Assembly: GCA_046703825.1 (NCBI GenBank)
Contig: JBJKSO010000087.1
Location: forward strand, 62,001 to 126,000
Reading direction: 5' to 3'
Length of the DNA: 64,000 bases
DNA from: JBJKSO01 sp046703825
GTDB taxonomy: Bacteria > Chloroflexota > Dormibacteria > Aeolococcales > Bog-877
The position numbers were made by a program, and so were the translations under genes. The first letter of the stretch is position 1, and each line of letters opens with the position of its first letter. Positions 17,608-26,196 of this stretch are shown here, one piece after another. The notes under the pieces are model-generated. The model searched no databases, was not told where the DNA came from, and saw nothing but the letters and a program-made list of their open reading frames with translations.

Positions 17608-19269
17608 CTAGGCTCGACTCCCGCGGGGCGGCCCCACCTGTGCCCAGGTCCCGGTCCCGCTCCAGTCCAGCTGGAGCTGCATCTTTTCCGACCTAACTTG
17701 GGGCGCTCTGGAGAAGAGTCCCCCAACCTCTTGCGGGCGGTCGGCGGCATCGCGCAGGCGGCGCAGCTCGGCCAGTTCGGCCCACTGCCCGGAACCGTAC
17801 TGATCCAGCGCGTCCGAAGCCATCAGCGAGCCGCCAAGGCCAGCGATAGCGCTTCCGGCGGCTGCCCGTCGAAAGGCTTCGGGCTGATTCCGCAAGAGCA
17901 CGCAGTCGGGGTCGTTGATCCACAGCCGCCGGTGCATCGGAGCCCGGAGCACCGCCGTCCGCACCGCCGCACTGGCGGAGGGAGTTGGTTCCGGGCTCTG
18001 CACCGGGTCCTTGGGGGGGTCTTCCCAGCGGGCACCGGTGTCTGGCGAGACGCGCATGGCGTCGACGAGTCCGACCGCCGCGGCCAGAGGGCAGCCGCAA
18101 GCCAAAACGAAGCAGTCGTCGGGCAGGCCCTGGCGCAGGGCCTGCAGCCCGAGCTGGAGAGCCGCCATGCGGTTCACCGGCAGCCACCGGTCCCCCGCCA
18201 GCGCCGCCGCGTACAGGTAGTCGAGTTTGAAGTACCGGAAGCCCGTCGCCGCCAACTTGGCCAGCAGCCGGTGAAGGTGCTCGCGCAGCTGGGGGTGGGT
18301 GGCGTCGAGCGCGTAGGCGGTCCCCCAGGCGGGATTCCGGCTGGCCACCACTGGACGGCCGCCGCGGTGCAGCAGCCAGCCCGGGTGCCACGCTGCCAGG
18401 GCACTGTCGGCGGCAGCGACGAAGGGTGCCAACCAGATGCCCGGAACCACACCCAGATCGACCGCAGCGCGGGCGAAGCTCTCCAGATCGTCTTGCTCCC
18501 AGCCTGGCGCCGGGCTAAGCCAGTCGCCGACCCTGTGCTGGAAGCCGTCGTCCAGCTGCACGGTTCGCAGGCCATGGGCCGCCGCCAGCGCCAGCTGCTT
18601 CAAGATCACTTGGGGCTCGACCCGCTCGAAGTACTGGTACCAGCTGCACCAGCCGTAGGGGCTCGCCACCTCTTTGGCTGGCGCGCCACGGTGGGCCCAT
18701 AGCTCGATCAGTCGCCGATAGGCGTGCTCAGCCTTTCCGCGGACCAGCAGCAGCGGGTCGAGTTCAATCTCGGCCCCACCCGCCACAGCCTCCCCTTCGA
18801 GCAGAGCCCGGGCCGTGAGCCTGGTGGGGCCGGCTTCGACCACCCCAACCTGGCCCGCACCGCCGAGGAAGCCCAGCGCGCCGCCCTCGAACACCAGCAG
18901 CGGTTCACCGGTGACGCAGCGCCCAGCGGTCTTGGGATCCGCCAGCAGCATGGACCGCAGCCAGAAAGGCGCCCGAGACCGCGCCGGGCGCGGGTCGGTC
19001 GGAGCGCACCGGCGCACCGGAGACCAACTCTGCCATCCCTGCTCGAGCACACGGCTGGGCTCCCAGCTCAGACCTACCGCGAGTTCGTGCAGCAGCCGGC
19101 TGCCTCGCCCAGGGTTGCGGATCGTAAAGGCAAGGCCGACCTCCGCCGGCCCGAAGTCCAGCCGCCGGCTGATCACCTCGAAGCCGGCCAACCGCAAGTG
19201 TCCCTCTCTCCAGCGGACCGTGTCTCCGTCCAGGGTCAGGTCGACCGGTGTTGGTTCCGTCCTGCTCAC
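17608..19269 (-). CDS. GH36-type alpha-galactosidase
   Basis: A 553-residue alpha-galactosidase. After an N-terminal beta-sandwich with the QGWQSWSPV motif comes the barrel with YGWCSWYQYF, TVQLDDGFQ, the nucleophile Asp350 in YFKLDYLYAA and the acid/base Asp410 in RVSPDTG. No signal peptide, so it is probably cytoplasmic and acts on imported oligosaccharides or glycosides. It starts at ATG 19269, divergent from galactokinase with only 47 bases between start codons, so the two promoters must overlap. Release of galactose followed by phosphorylation by the divergent kinase is a straightforward pathway. Shorter than the roughly 700-residue GH36 enzymes of the raffinose type, it belongs to a shorter subgroup. 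Confidence 0.92.
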   Translation of the reverse strand: MSRTEPTPVDLTLDGDTVRWREGHLRLAGFEVISRRLDFGPAEVGLAFTIRNPGRGSRLLHELAVGLSWEPSRVLEQGWQSWSPVRRCAPTDPRPARSRAPFWLRSMLLADPKTAGRCVTGEPLLVFEGGALGFLGGAGQVGVVEAGPTRLTARALLEGEAVAGGAEIELDPLLLVRGKAEHAYRRLIELWAHRGAPAKEVASPYGWCSWYQYFERVEPQVILKQLALAAAHGLRTVQLDDGFQHRVGDWLSPAPGWEQDDLESFARAAVDLGVVPGIWLAPFVAAADSALAAWHPGWLLHRGGRPVVASRNPAWGTAYALDATHPQLREHLHRLLAKLAATGFRYFKLDYLYAAALAGDRWLPVNRMAALQLGLQALRQGLPDDCFVLACGCPLAAAVGLVDAMRVSPDTGARWEDPPKDPVQSPEPTPSASAAVRTAVLRAPMHRRLWINDPDCVLLRNQPEAFRRAAAGSAIAGLGGSLMASDALDQYGSGQWAELAELRRLRDAADRPQEVGGLFSRAPQVRSEKMQLQLDWSGTGTWAQVGPPRGSRA

Positions 19270-19316
19270 CTCACCTGCGCCGTGGGCTCCGCGAGCCAGC
19301 CACCCCGCGTGGGTGG

Positions 19317-20504
19317 ATGCTGTGGGACGTGGATCAGGGTGACCGCCGAGCCGATCCCAATCAGGTAGCCGCGGATCTGCTCCAGCGGGTTGCGGGACAG
19401 CGACCCCAGGTCACGGGAGCGTGCCCCGGCCGGATCAACCTGCTCGGGGAGCACACGGACTACAACGGGGGACTCTGCCTCCCGTTCGCAGTGTCGGCTC
19501 ACACCGCAGCAGCAGTGAGCCAGCGGGCGGACCGCTGGGTCAGGGTGTGGTCGGACGGCTTCGGCGGCCCGGTCAGCCGCCGGCTGGACCAGCTCCAGCC
19601 CGGGATGGCCCTCGGCCCGGGTGAGGAGTGGGCGGCGTACCCCCTCGGTGTGGTCTGGGCTCTGGACCGTAGTGAGCCCCGCGCAGCTGGTCTGGACATT
19701 GCCGTGGCCTCCAGTCTGGACTCCGGGGCAGGCCTGGCGTCGAGCGCCGCGCTGACCTGCGCGGTCGGGCTTGCAGTCAGCCGGCTCGGCGGCGCATCCA
19801 CCTCCAGGCGGCGACTGGCGGCCTTCGCGCGGGAGGCGGAGAACCGCATGGCCGGAGTACCGAGCGGTTGGCTGGACCAGTACGCCGTCCTCTTCGCCCG
19901 CAGGCGGCGGGCAATGTTCTTGGACTGCGCCCGCTTGCGCTGGCAGTACGTCGACTGCGACTTCCGACCGCATGGCCTGGCCGTCCTGGTCGTGGCCGGC
20001 CGGCAGATGCACAGCCACAGGGTCGGCGGCTACGGAGCGTTGCGCGAGCGGTTTGCACGTGCGGCCGCCGACCTCGGTCTCGCCTCGCTCGGGCAGGTGG
20101 CCCCAGAGGGCATGGCTGCGGCAAGGCGGCGGCTGCCCGGCGCCGCGCGGCCGCTGCTCGACCACCTGCGGTCGGAGAACCAGCGGGTCCGGGAGGCGGT
20201 GGAGCTGCTGCGCCTGCGCCGGCCGGGGCAGCTGGGACAGCTGCTGAACAGCTCTCACGCCTCCCTTCGCGACCGCCTCGGGGCATCGACCGCTGAGCTG
20301 GACGAGCTTTGCGAGCTGGCCCGCGATGCCGGTGCCCTGGGCGCGCGCATGGTCGGTGGGGGCGGCGGCGGCGCGGCGTTGGCGCTCGTCCCGTCGAGCC
20401 GGCTGCACCGGGTCCAACAGGCATTGGCTCGCGACGCCGCTGTGGCAGTGGAGGTGACCGCCGAGCGCGGTGCCTGGACGTTGAAGGCACCGCCAGCACA
20501 TTAA
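19317..20504 (+). CDS. galK: galactokinase
   Basis: A GHMP kinase of 395 residues that phosphorylates galactose to galactose-1-phosphate in the Leloir pathway. The galactokinase signature PGRINLLGEHTDYNGG lies at residues 38-53, the ATP loop is SGAGLASSAAL and the third GHMP motif is ARMVGGGGGGAAL. ATG 19317 gives the normal distance between start and signature; the frame is open further upstream, but that part overlaps the divergent alpha-galactosidase. Neither GalT nor GalE is in the window. The stop TAA is directly followed by the presumed operator of the next operon, so this transcript likely ends nearby. Confidence 0.93.
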   Translation: MLWDVDQGDRRADPNQVAADLLQRVAGQRPQVTGACPGRINLLGEHTDYNGGLCLPFAVSAHTAAAVSQRADRWVRVWSDGFGGPVSRRLDQLQPGMALGPGEEWAAYPLGVVWALDRSEPRAAGLDIAVASSLDSGAGLASSAALTCAVGLAVSRLGGASTSRRRLAAFAREAENRMAGVPSGWLDQYAVLFARRRRAMFLDCARLRWQYVDCDFRPHGLAVLVVAGRQMHSHRVGGYGALRERFARAAADLGLASLGQVAPEGMAAARRRLPGAARPLLDHLRSENQRVREAVELLRLRRPGQLGQLLNSSHASLRDRLGASTAELDELCELARDAGALGARMVGGGGGGAALALVPSSRLHRVQQALARDAAVAVEVTAERGAWTLKAPPAH

Positions 20505-20505
20505 T

Positions 20506-20527
20506 TTGGTAGGATCAAACTAACCAA
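20506..20527. promoter_or_regulatory. putative MarR-type operator upstream of the MFS-marR operon
   Basis: TTGGT at 20506-20510 is mirrored by ACCAA at 20523-20527 with 12 bases between. It lies 21 bases before the MFS start and overlaps possible -10 sequences (TAATTT, TAGGAT). A related but more perfect element, TTTGGTT with AACCAAA, occurs at 32478-32500 beside two other MarR-type genes. Binding by the MarR protein of this operon is inferred from position. Confidence 0.45.
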
Positions 20528-20548
20528 CCGTATCTGATGGAGGCGCCC

Positions 20549-22354
20549 TTGAATACTGCGGAGGAAAGGCGAGGCGAGCGAGGGGTGGCCTACAAGTGGA
20601 TTGCCCTGTCAAACACCACCCTGGGCATCCTGATGGCGACGATCAACTCCTCGATCGTGCTGATCGCCCTGCCGGACATCTTCCGCGGCATCCACCTCAA
20701 CCCGCTGACCAGCGGCAACACCCCCTTCTTCCTCTGGATGCTGATGGGCTACATGGTGGTGACGGCCGTATTGGTCGTCAGCTTGGGCCGGATCGGCGAC
20801 ATCTACGGCCGGGTTCGGATGTACAACCTCGGCTTCGCCGTCTTCACCGTTTTCTCGATCCTGCTCTCGCTGACTTGGCTCGGGGGGGCGGACGGTGCCA
20901 TCTACATGATTGCCATGCGCGTCTTTCAGGGCATCGGTGGCGCCATGCTCTGGGCCAACTCAAGCGCCATCCTCACCGATGCCTTCCCCTCCAACCAGCG
21001 GGGATTGGCGCTTGGGACCAACATGGTGGCGGCGATCGCGGGTTCCTTCCTGGGGCTGGTGCTGGGTGGCGTGCTGGGGCCGATCTCGTGGCGGCTGGTG
21101 TTCCTGGTCTCGGTTCCGGTCGGACTGTTCGGTACCGTTTGGGCCTATCTGAAGCTCCGGGACACCGGCATTCGCATCCCCGCCAAGCTCGACTGGTGGG
21201 GCAACCTCACCTTCGCCGCCGGGCTGATCGCGGTGCTGGTCGGAATCACCTACGGCATCCTCCCCTACGGGCAATCCTCGATGGGCTGGACCAGTCCGCT
21301 GGTGCTGGGCTGCCTGATCGGCGGAGTAGCCCTGCTGGTGCTTTTTGCGATCCTCGAGACCAAGGTCGAGCAACCGATGTTCCGCATCCCCCTCTTCGGC
21401 ATTCGCGCCTTCGCCGCCGGCAACGTGGCGGCGCTGCTATCGGCCCTGGCCCGCGGCGGGCTGATGTTCATCATGATCATCTGGCTGCAGGGGATCTGGC
21501 TTCCTCAGCACGGGTACAGCTTCGCCCAGACCCCGCTCTGGGCCGGGATCTACATGCTGCCGCTCACCGCCGGCTTTTTGGTCGCCGGGCCGGTCGCCGG
21601 GGTGCTGGCTGACCGCCACGGATCCCGCGGGCTGGCCACCACCGGGGTGCTCTGCTCGGCGGTGATCTTCGGGCTGTTCCAGCTCCTGCCGGCTAACTTC
21701 GACTACGGCTGGTTCGCGCTGCTGCTCTTCGCCTACGGCCTCTCCAGCGGGCTGTTCGCCTCGCCTAACCAGACCGGGATCATGAACAGCCTGCCACCGC
21801 ACCAGCGCGGGGCCGGCGCCGGCATGTCCGCCACCTTCCAGAACTCGTCCACCGTGCTGTCGATCGGGATCTTCTTCACCCTGATCATCATCGGACTCTC
21901 TGCCTCCCTCCCCCACGCGCTCTACCACGGACTGGTGGCCCAGGGCGTCCCCACCGCCTACGCCAGCCGAGTCGCCCACCTGCCCGCAGTCGGCAGCCTC
22001 TTCGCGGCTTTCCTCGGCTACAACCCGATCGGCACCTTGCTCGGGCCGCTCCTGCCCCACCTCTCCCACGCTCAGGCCGCCGCCCTGACGGGCCGCGGCT
22101 TCTTCCCTCACCTGATCTCACAACCATTCATTCAGGGCTTGCACGAGGCCTTCTGGTTCGCGGCCGCGGTCTGCCTGGCGGCGGCGGTCGCCAGCTGGCT
22201 GCGGGGCGGCCGCTACATCCATCCCGAGACCACGCCCGTTCAGACGCCGCTGCCGACGGTCGCCGCGGCGGCGGCCGCGCCCCCCGCTCCCAACGGCCAT
22301 GGACGGCAACCGACCCAGCGGGAGCGGATCCCATCGGAGGGAGGAACCGGGTGA
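20549..22354 (+). CDS. MFS multidrug exporter, DHA2 (14-helix) type
   Basis: A drug:proton antiporter-like permease of about 601 residues with some 14 hydrophobic helices. The start of the first helix (TLGILMATINSSIVLIALPDI) contains the motif D1-like stretch of DHA2 transporters, motif A appears as GRIGDIYGRVRMY and motif C as GSFLGLVLGGVLGPISWRLVF, split by normal spacing. I prefer TTG 20549 with GGAGG five bases upstream; an in-frame ATG at 20537 lacks a ribosome site. The last 50 residues are a proline- and alanine-rich cytoplasmic tail. The MarR gene overlaps the stop as GTGA, so exporter and regulator form an operon. The substrate is unknown. Confidence 0.92.
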   Translation: MNTAEERRGERGVAYKWIALSNTTLGILMATINSSIVLIALPDIFRGIHLNPLTSGNTPFFLWMLMGYMVVTAVLVVSLGRIGDIYGRVRMYNLGFAVFTVFSILLSLTWLGGADGAIYMIAMRVFQGIGGAMLWANSSAILTDAFPSNQRGLALGTNMVAAIAGSFLGLVLGGVLGPISWRLVFLVSVPVGLFGTVWAYLKLRDTGIRIPAKLDWWGNLTFAAGLIAVLVGITYGILPYGQSSMGWTSPLVLGCLIGGVALLVLFAILETKVEQPMFRIPLFGIRAFAAGNVAALLSALARGGLMFIMIIWLQGIWLPQHGYSFAQTPLWAGIYMLPLTAGFLVAGPVAGVLADRHGSRGLATTGVLCSAVIFGLFQLLPANFDYGWFALLLFAYGLSSGLFASPNQTGIMNSLPPHQRGAGAGMSATFQNSSTVLSIGIFFTLIIIGLSASLPHALYHGLVAQGVPTAYASRVAHLPAVGSLFAAFLGYNPIGTLLGPLLPHLSHAQAAALTGRGFFPHLISQPFIQGLHEAFWFAAAVCLAAAVASWLRGGRYIHPETTPVQTPLPTVAAAAAAPPAPNGHGRQPTQRERIPSEGGTG

Positions 22355-22827
22355 GCGCGCAGCCGCCCCGGGGGCCGGAGGACCTGGAGGAGTCGCTGAC
22401 CACGATCGTGGCCTGGGCCTGGCGGCACGACGTGCAGGCCGAGGTCGCCCGGCGTGCCAGCTGCACCCTTCCCCTCGCCACCATCTGGCTGCTGGCGCGG
22501 ATAGCCGCGTGTGGACCGGCGCACCCTTCAGATCTCGCCGCGTTCCACGCGGTGGACAACTCCACCATCACCCCCAGGCTGCAGCGTCTGGAGCGCGACG
22601 GCCTGGTCCAGCGCCAGCCCGACCCAGGGGATGGCCGGGCCTCGCTGGTGTCCGTCACACCCGCCGGCCGCCAGCTCCTGCGGAGGTTGCGGCGAGCCCG
22701 CTCGCAGATACTCGCCGAACTCCTGGGAGACGTTAGCCCCGCGGCGTGGGATCAGATCGCCCGAGGGGTGTCCGGCCTAGCCGAACGGCTGACGGCTGCC
22801 CAGGCGGAGCGGCTCCAGCTCAGCTAG
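22351..22827 (+). CDS. MarR family transcriptional regulator
   Basis: A 158-residue winged-helix regulator. The recognition part is visible as SDLAAFHAVDNSTITPRLQRLERDG, shown here as SDLAAFHAVDNSTI and PRLQRLERDGLV, followed by the wing DPGDGRASLVSVTPAG. Its GTG start overlaps the exporter stop, so it is made from the same message and most likely represses that operon through the palindrome at 20506-20527. Its stop TAG shares the CTAG palindrome with the stop of the convergent cysteine-rich gene. The ligand is unknown. Confidence 0.92.
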   Translation: MSAQPPRGPEDLEESLTTIVAWAWRHDVQAEVARRASCTLPLATIWLLARIAACGPAHPSDLAAFHAVDNSTITPRLQRLERDGLVQRQPDPGDGRASLVSVTPAGRQLLRRLRRARSQILAELLGDVSPAAWDQIARGVSGLAERLTAAQAERLQLS

Positions 22828-23033
22828 CCCGAGCAGGTGCAACCGGTCTCGTCAGCGCAGCCGCGGCAGCAGTACAGGCCGCCGTCCTCCGCTGCGTAGC
22901 CTGCGCCGCCGTTCTCGGTCCAACTGGTCTCGGGCCGCCCACATCCCGGGCAGAGCCGCTGCTCGCCCTTCAGGGTGCCGGTCTCCACGGACGGGTCGAC
23001 CACGCCGCCGAAGTCCTCGCCCGTCCCGGTCAC
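22824..23033 (-). CDS. small cysteine-rich zinc-ribbon-like protein
   Basis: A 69-residue protein with seven cysteines in two groups: LCPGCGRPE near residues 28-36 and YCCRGCADETGCTC at the C-terminus. The first group is a CPxCG-type zinc knuckle, the second could complete a zinc or other metal site. The GTG start at 23033 is well supported by GGAGG eight bases upstream; an ATG at 23057 is in frame but lacks such a site. It converges on the marR gene, sharing the CTAG at the two stops. Metal binding is an inference from the cysteine spacing; the biological role is unknown. Confidence 0.75.
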   Translation of the reverse strand: MTGTGEDFGGVVDPSVETGTLKGEQRLCPGCGRPETSWTENGGAGYAAEDGGLYCCRGCADETGCTCSG

Positions 23034-23189
23034 GGCTCTTCCTCCCAGCCGGCGCAAAGGACGCCAGCAAGCGCCCAGGCTAGCACCTGCCGGCTCCGGC
23101 CACTCGGGTGTAACAGGCGCCGACCCAGGTAGTTAGTAAGCGCAACGGATCGGCCCTGAGGCCAGTCCACCAGCAAAGGAGGACAGTCC

Positions 23190-23369
23190 ATGGAGTCCAC
23201 GGGAACCGCCCTTCCACGAGAGTCCACCGGCAGCCCGGTTCCCCTAGGCGGCATCTGGGAGACTCGGGATCACCCGCACCAGGTAGACATCCGCCTCAAG
23301 CAGGGCGAGACGTTTCCCACCTGCCGCGAGTGCCACGCGGCCGTGATCTGGGAGTTCGAGGAAGCGTAG
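23190..23369 (+). CDS. small CxxC protein (59 residues)
   Basis: A short gene with a near-perfect ribosome site (AAAGGAGGA) and ATG 23190, ending at TAG 23369. The product is hydrophilic, with a serine/threonine-rich start (MESTGTALPRESTGSP), GGIWETRDHPHQVDIRL and a C-terminal FPTCRECHAAVIWEFEEA. The CREC pair plus nearby histidines could bind a metal. The clean Shine-Dalgarno and conserved-looking tail argue for a real gene. No promoter is obvious. Function unknown; it is close to two other small genes that also carry cysteines. Confidence 0.7.
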   Translation: MESTGTALPRESTGSPVPLGGIWETRDHPHQVDIRLKQGETFPTCRECHAAVIWEFEEA

Positions 23370-23531
23370 CCGCCCGACGATTTCTCAGCCTCGGCTGCGG
23401 CAACCCCCAGACTGGGCGGCTTCCATTGGTGCCGGTGGTCCGGTACCGACCGGATCCGGCCGCCGTTGGACCTTTGGGCGACCACTCACCTACGGGGGTC
23501 GCCGGCCAACCGACACAGAGGAGGTGCGGGT

Positions 23532-23696
23532 GTGAAGTGTCCGGTTCGCGGCGAGATCCTTCCTGATCCATCCCCCAACCCCTGGCCGACGGGGGAGATC
23601 GTGACCCCGACAGCGTCTGCCATCGCACCGCCAGCAGCCGGGGCGCCGCCCCCCGCAGCTGAGAGCCAGCTACGCGCTCCGGGGTCGGCCGCCTGA
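23532..23696 (+). CDS. possible small protein (54 residues), low confidence
   Basis: GTG 23532 follows a strong GAGGAGGTG site and opens a 54-residue frame starting MKCPVRGEILPDPSPNPWP and continuing with an alanine- and proline-rich stretch to TGA 23696. The ribosome site is the main support. Composition could be that of random GC-rich sequence. The rest of the interval 23370-23709 shows nothing else I can name. Confidence 0.35.
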   Translation: MKCPVRGEILPDPSPNPWPTGEIVTPTASAIAPPAAGAPPPAAESQLRAPGSAA

Positions 23697-23709
23697 CCGC
23701 TGCCCGCGG

Positions 23710-25020
23710 CTACTGCGCCTGCGAGGCGTCCACGCGCGACCACTCGTTCTCAGGCGGCGTCCTCAACATCAGCCTGATCGGGCGGTCGAAGGCGACGTAG
23801 TCCCAGGCCCAGTTAATCAGGGTGGCGACCCGGGCGCGGAAGGTCACGATGTTGGCCAGGTGCACCACCAACCACAGCAGCCAGCCCGCGAAGCCGGTCA
23901 GCCGCAGCGGCCCGATCTGGGCCACTCCGGCGTTCCTTCCGATGGTGGCCATGATCCCGAGGTCGTGATACCGGAAGGGTTGCGGGGGTTGCCCGGCCAG
24001 CGAGTTGCCGATGTTCTCGGCGGCAAGCCGTGCCTGCTGGATCGCCACCTGGGCCAGCATGGGCAGCTCCTCGAGACTGGCCAAGTCCCCGATCACCATC
24101 ACCTCGGGCCGACCCCGCAATTGCAGGGTCGGTTCGACGGGCACCCTGCCTCCCCGGTCCACCGGGAGCCCAAGCCGCTCCCCCAAGGGTGATCCCCGCA
24201 CTCCCGCCGTCCAGATCACGGACGCGGTGCTGATGCTAGGGCCGGCTTCAGTGACTAGCCGGCCGGGAGTGAGTTGCCGAACCGCCGCCCCAAGCCTGAC
24301 CTCCACCCCTTTGCGCTCCAGGTCCAGCCGGGCCGCCGCCTGCAGCCGCGGAGCGAACCCCGGCAGCAGATATTGGGTGGCCTCCACCAGCACCACTCGC
24401 GGATCGATGCCCGCCACCCGACGGAAGTCACGGCGGCGGAGCAACCTGATCAACTCCATCAGTGCCCCCGCGAACTCGACCCCGGTCGGGCCGCCGCCGA
24501 CGACCGCGAACGTGAGCAACTGGCGGCGGCGCTCGGGGTTCCGCTCCCAGACGCTGGCCTCGAACCGGCGCAGGATCCAGTTGCGCAGGCCGATGGCGTC
24601 GGGCAGATCTTTCAAGGAGAGCGAGTGCTCTTCGATGGTGGGGTTGCCGAAGTAGTTGTTCACGCTCCCGGCCGCCACCACCAAGAAGTCGTAGGTGATG
24701 TCGCCGCGATCAGTGCGCACCATCCTTTTATCGAGGTCGATGTCCTGAACCTCGGCCACCCGGAACGAGCAGTTGCGCAATCCCCGGACCAGCTTGCGGA
24801 TGGGCTGAGCGATCTCGGACGGGTTGAGCAGCGCCGAGGCCACCTGGTACAGCAGCGGGGTGAACAGGTGGTAGTTGTGGCGGTCCACCAGCAGCACCCG
24901 CACCGGCTGGCGGGCCAGCGCCCGCACCAGGGTAAGCCCGGCAAAGCCGCCCCCGACGACCACTACCAGAGGTGGGGCTGGGCGCCGGGAGGGGCGGGAC
25001 AGACCGCGAATCCCTCTCAT
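23710..25020 (-). CDS. ndh: type II NADH dehydrogenase (NDH-2)
   Basis: A 436-residue single-subunit, non-proton-pumping NADH:quinone oxidoreductase. The FAD motif is VVVVGGGFAGL near residues 20-30, the NAD motif is FAVVGGGPTGVEFAG near 173-187, and the quinone-site helix region has VAIQQARLAAENI. The C-terminal HDLGIMATIGRNAGVA and the amphipathic membrane-associating helices (GWLLWLVVHLANIVTF) are typical. It is the last gene of a minus-strand run hpnH, moaA, Asp-box lipoprotein, ndh; the gap to the preceding gene is 39 bases. The ATG 25020 has no clear ribosome site. Confidence 0.93.
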   Translation of the reverse strand: MRGIRGLSRPSRRPAPPLVVVVGGGFAGLTLVRALARQPVRVLLVDRHNYHLFTPLLYQVASALLNPSEIAQPIRKLVRGLRNCSFRVAEVQDIDLDKRMVRTDRGDITYDFLVVAAGSVNNYFGNPTIEEHSLSLKDLPDAIGLRNWILRRFEASVWERNPERRRQLLTFAVVGGGPTGVEFAGALMELIRLLRRRDFRRVAGIDPRVVLVEATQYLLPGFAPRLQAAARLDLERKGVEVRLGAAVRQLTPGRLVTEAGPSISTASVIWTAGVRGSPLGERLGLPVDRGGRVPVEPTLQLRGRPEVMVIGDLASLEELPMLAQVAIQQARLAAENIGNSLAGQPPQPFRYHDLGIMATIGRNAGVAQIGPLRLTGFAGWLLWLVVHLANIVTFRARVATLINWAWDYVAFDRPIRLMLRTPPENEWSRVDASQAQ

Positions 25021-25059
25021 CCGAAAGACGGTACGGGTAGCGCGGGTGGCCCGCTCGTA

Positions 25060-26196
25060 TCAGCTTGAACGGGGCAGGGAGGCGGGGGCCCACCGCTCGC
25101 CATGGTCGCGGCTGAGCAGCACACCCGGCACCCGCCCGGCCAGGGCGGCCAGCCCGCTCCCGTCCGGCAGCAGATTGAGGTACGACATGGCGGTGAGGTC
25201 GCTGGGAGTCTTCGTGACCTTCCAGGTCATTCCCTGATTCTTGGTCAGGAACAGCTTCCCGGCGCCCCCCACCGCCCAGCGGCCGGGCGCGAGAAGTCCG
25301 AAGGGGGCCAGGGCGGTCTTGGAGCCGGTGCTCAGCGCCTTACCCCCCTTGAACCAGTTCTGGCCGGCGTCATAACTCACCGCGAACTGCATGCGGCCGC
25401 CGGAGTACCCCACCGCCAGAACGCCCTGGTCGGGGGTGAGGTAGATGGGGTCGGTCACCGCCACCCGGGCGGATTGGCTGACGACGTTGGGCAGCTGCTG
25501 GCGGTGCCAGCGGTGTCCCCCGTCGCTGGTGACCAGCAGCAGGCCGCCACGGGTCGGGCAGGGATCTGCCAGAGCCCCCGCCATGTTGGTGCTGAAGTTG
25601 AGCAGGGGGTAGGCCGCCTGGCCGCACCGAGGCACCGCTCCCGCGGCGGGTAGGCCGCGGGTCGACATCGGACGCCAGCTTCGTCCCCCGTTGTTGGTGC
25701 TCAGCAGCCGAGTGGAGCTGGAGCCCGGCAAGAGCAACCAGCCCCGCTCGGGGTTGAGGAAGAACAGCTGCGTGCCGTCACCCACCTGCCGGCGGAGGGA
25801 GACAGCGGTCCAGCGGACACCTCCGTCCGCCGAACGGAACAGCCGGTTCGAGGAGCCCACCGCCACGGCCCACGCGTCCTTGGTCCCGAGGAAGAAGGTG
25901 GCAACCACGCGGGTATCGGGGTTACCTCCGAGGGTCCGCCGCCAGCTGGCGCCCCCGTCGCGGCTCACCAGCACGGCGGATCCGCCTTGGAGCCAGACCA
26001 AGGTCTTGCTGGGTTGATAGGCGCCGGCGGCACCGGGGATGGCGGTCGCTGGATGGGGTGACGCGGGCTCAGTGGGTGTGCCGCAGGCGGCCAGCATCAA
26101 ACCGCCCAGCGCCGCAATGAGAAGGGGAGCGCCGACCCGCCGCGACCCTCGGCGCCAGCCGGCCGCGCCCAAGCGCGATCGCAAGCGCTCAGCCAC
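25060..26196 (-). CDS. Asp-box (BNR) repeat lipoprotein, beta-propeller
   Basis: About 378 residues. After a twin-arginine-containing basic start (RRGSRRVGAPLL) comes a hydrophobic helix ending in the lipobox LAAC, so it is probably an outer-surface lipoprotein. The rest consists of sialidase-type Asp-box repeats such as SRDGGASWRR, SADGGVRWTA, STNNGGRSWRP, TSDGGHRWHR and SYDAGQNWF, spaced about 45-60 residues, which indicates a Ycf48-like or sialidase-like propeller. No sialidase arginine triad is recognisable, so a binding or assembly role is likelier than catalysis. GTG 26196 is chosen since it overlaps the moaA stop by eight bases, giving coupled translation. Confidence 0.8.
   Translation of the reverse strand: MAERLRSRLGAAGWRRGSRRVGAPLLIAALGGLMLAACGTPTEPASPHPATAIPGAAGAYQPSKTLVWLQGGSAVLVSRDGGASWRRTLGGNPDTRVVATFFLGTKDAWAVAVGSSNRLFRSADGGVRWTAVSLRRQVGDGTQLFFLNPERGWLLLPGSSSTRLLSTNNGGRSWRPMSTRGLPAAGAVPRCGQAAYPLLNFSTNMAGALADPCPTRGGLLLVTSDGGHRWHRQQLPNVVSQSARVAVTDPIYLTPDQGVLAVGYSGGRMQFAVSYDAGQNWFKGGKALSTGSKTALAPFGLLAPGRWAVGGAGKLFLTKNQGMTWKVTKTPSDLTAMSYLNLLPDGSGLAALAGRVPGVLLSRDHGERWAPASLPRSS

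Noticed and set aside
17350..18702. A 450-residue plus-strand frame opposite the GH36 alpha-galactosidase
   Set aside because: The minus strand has complete GH36 motifs over the same bases. The plus frame is rich in Arg, Pro and Gly with no motif, a usual shadow in GC-rich DNA.
19266..20501. A 411-residue minus-strand frame opposite galactokinase
   Set aside because: Galactokinase signatures are intact on the plus strand. The antisense frame has no domain or ribosome site.
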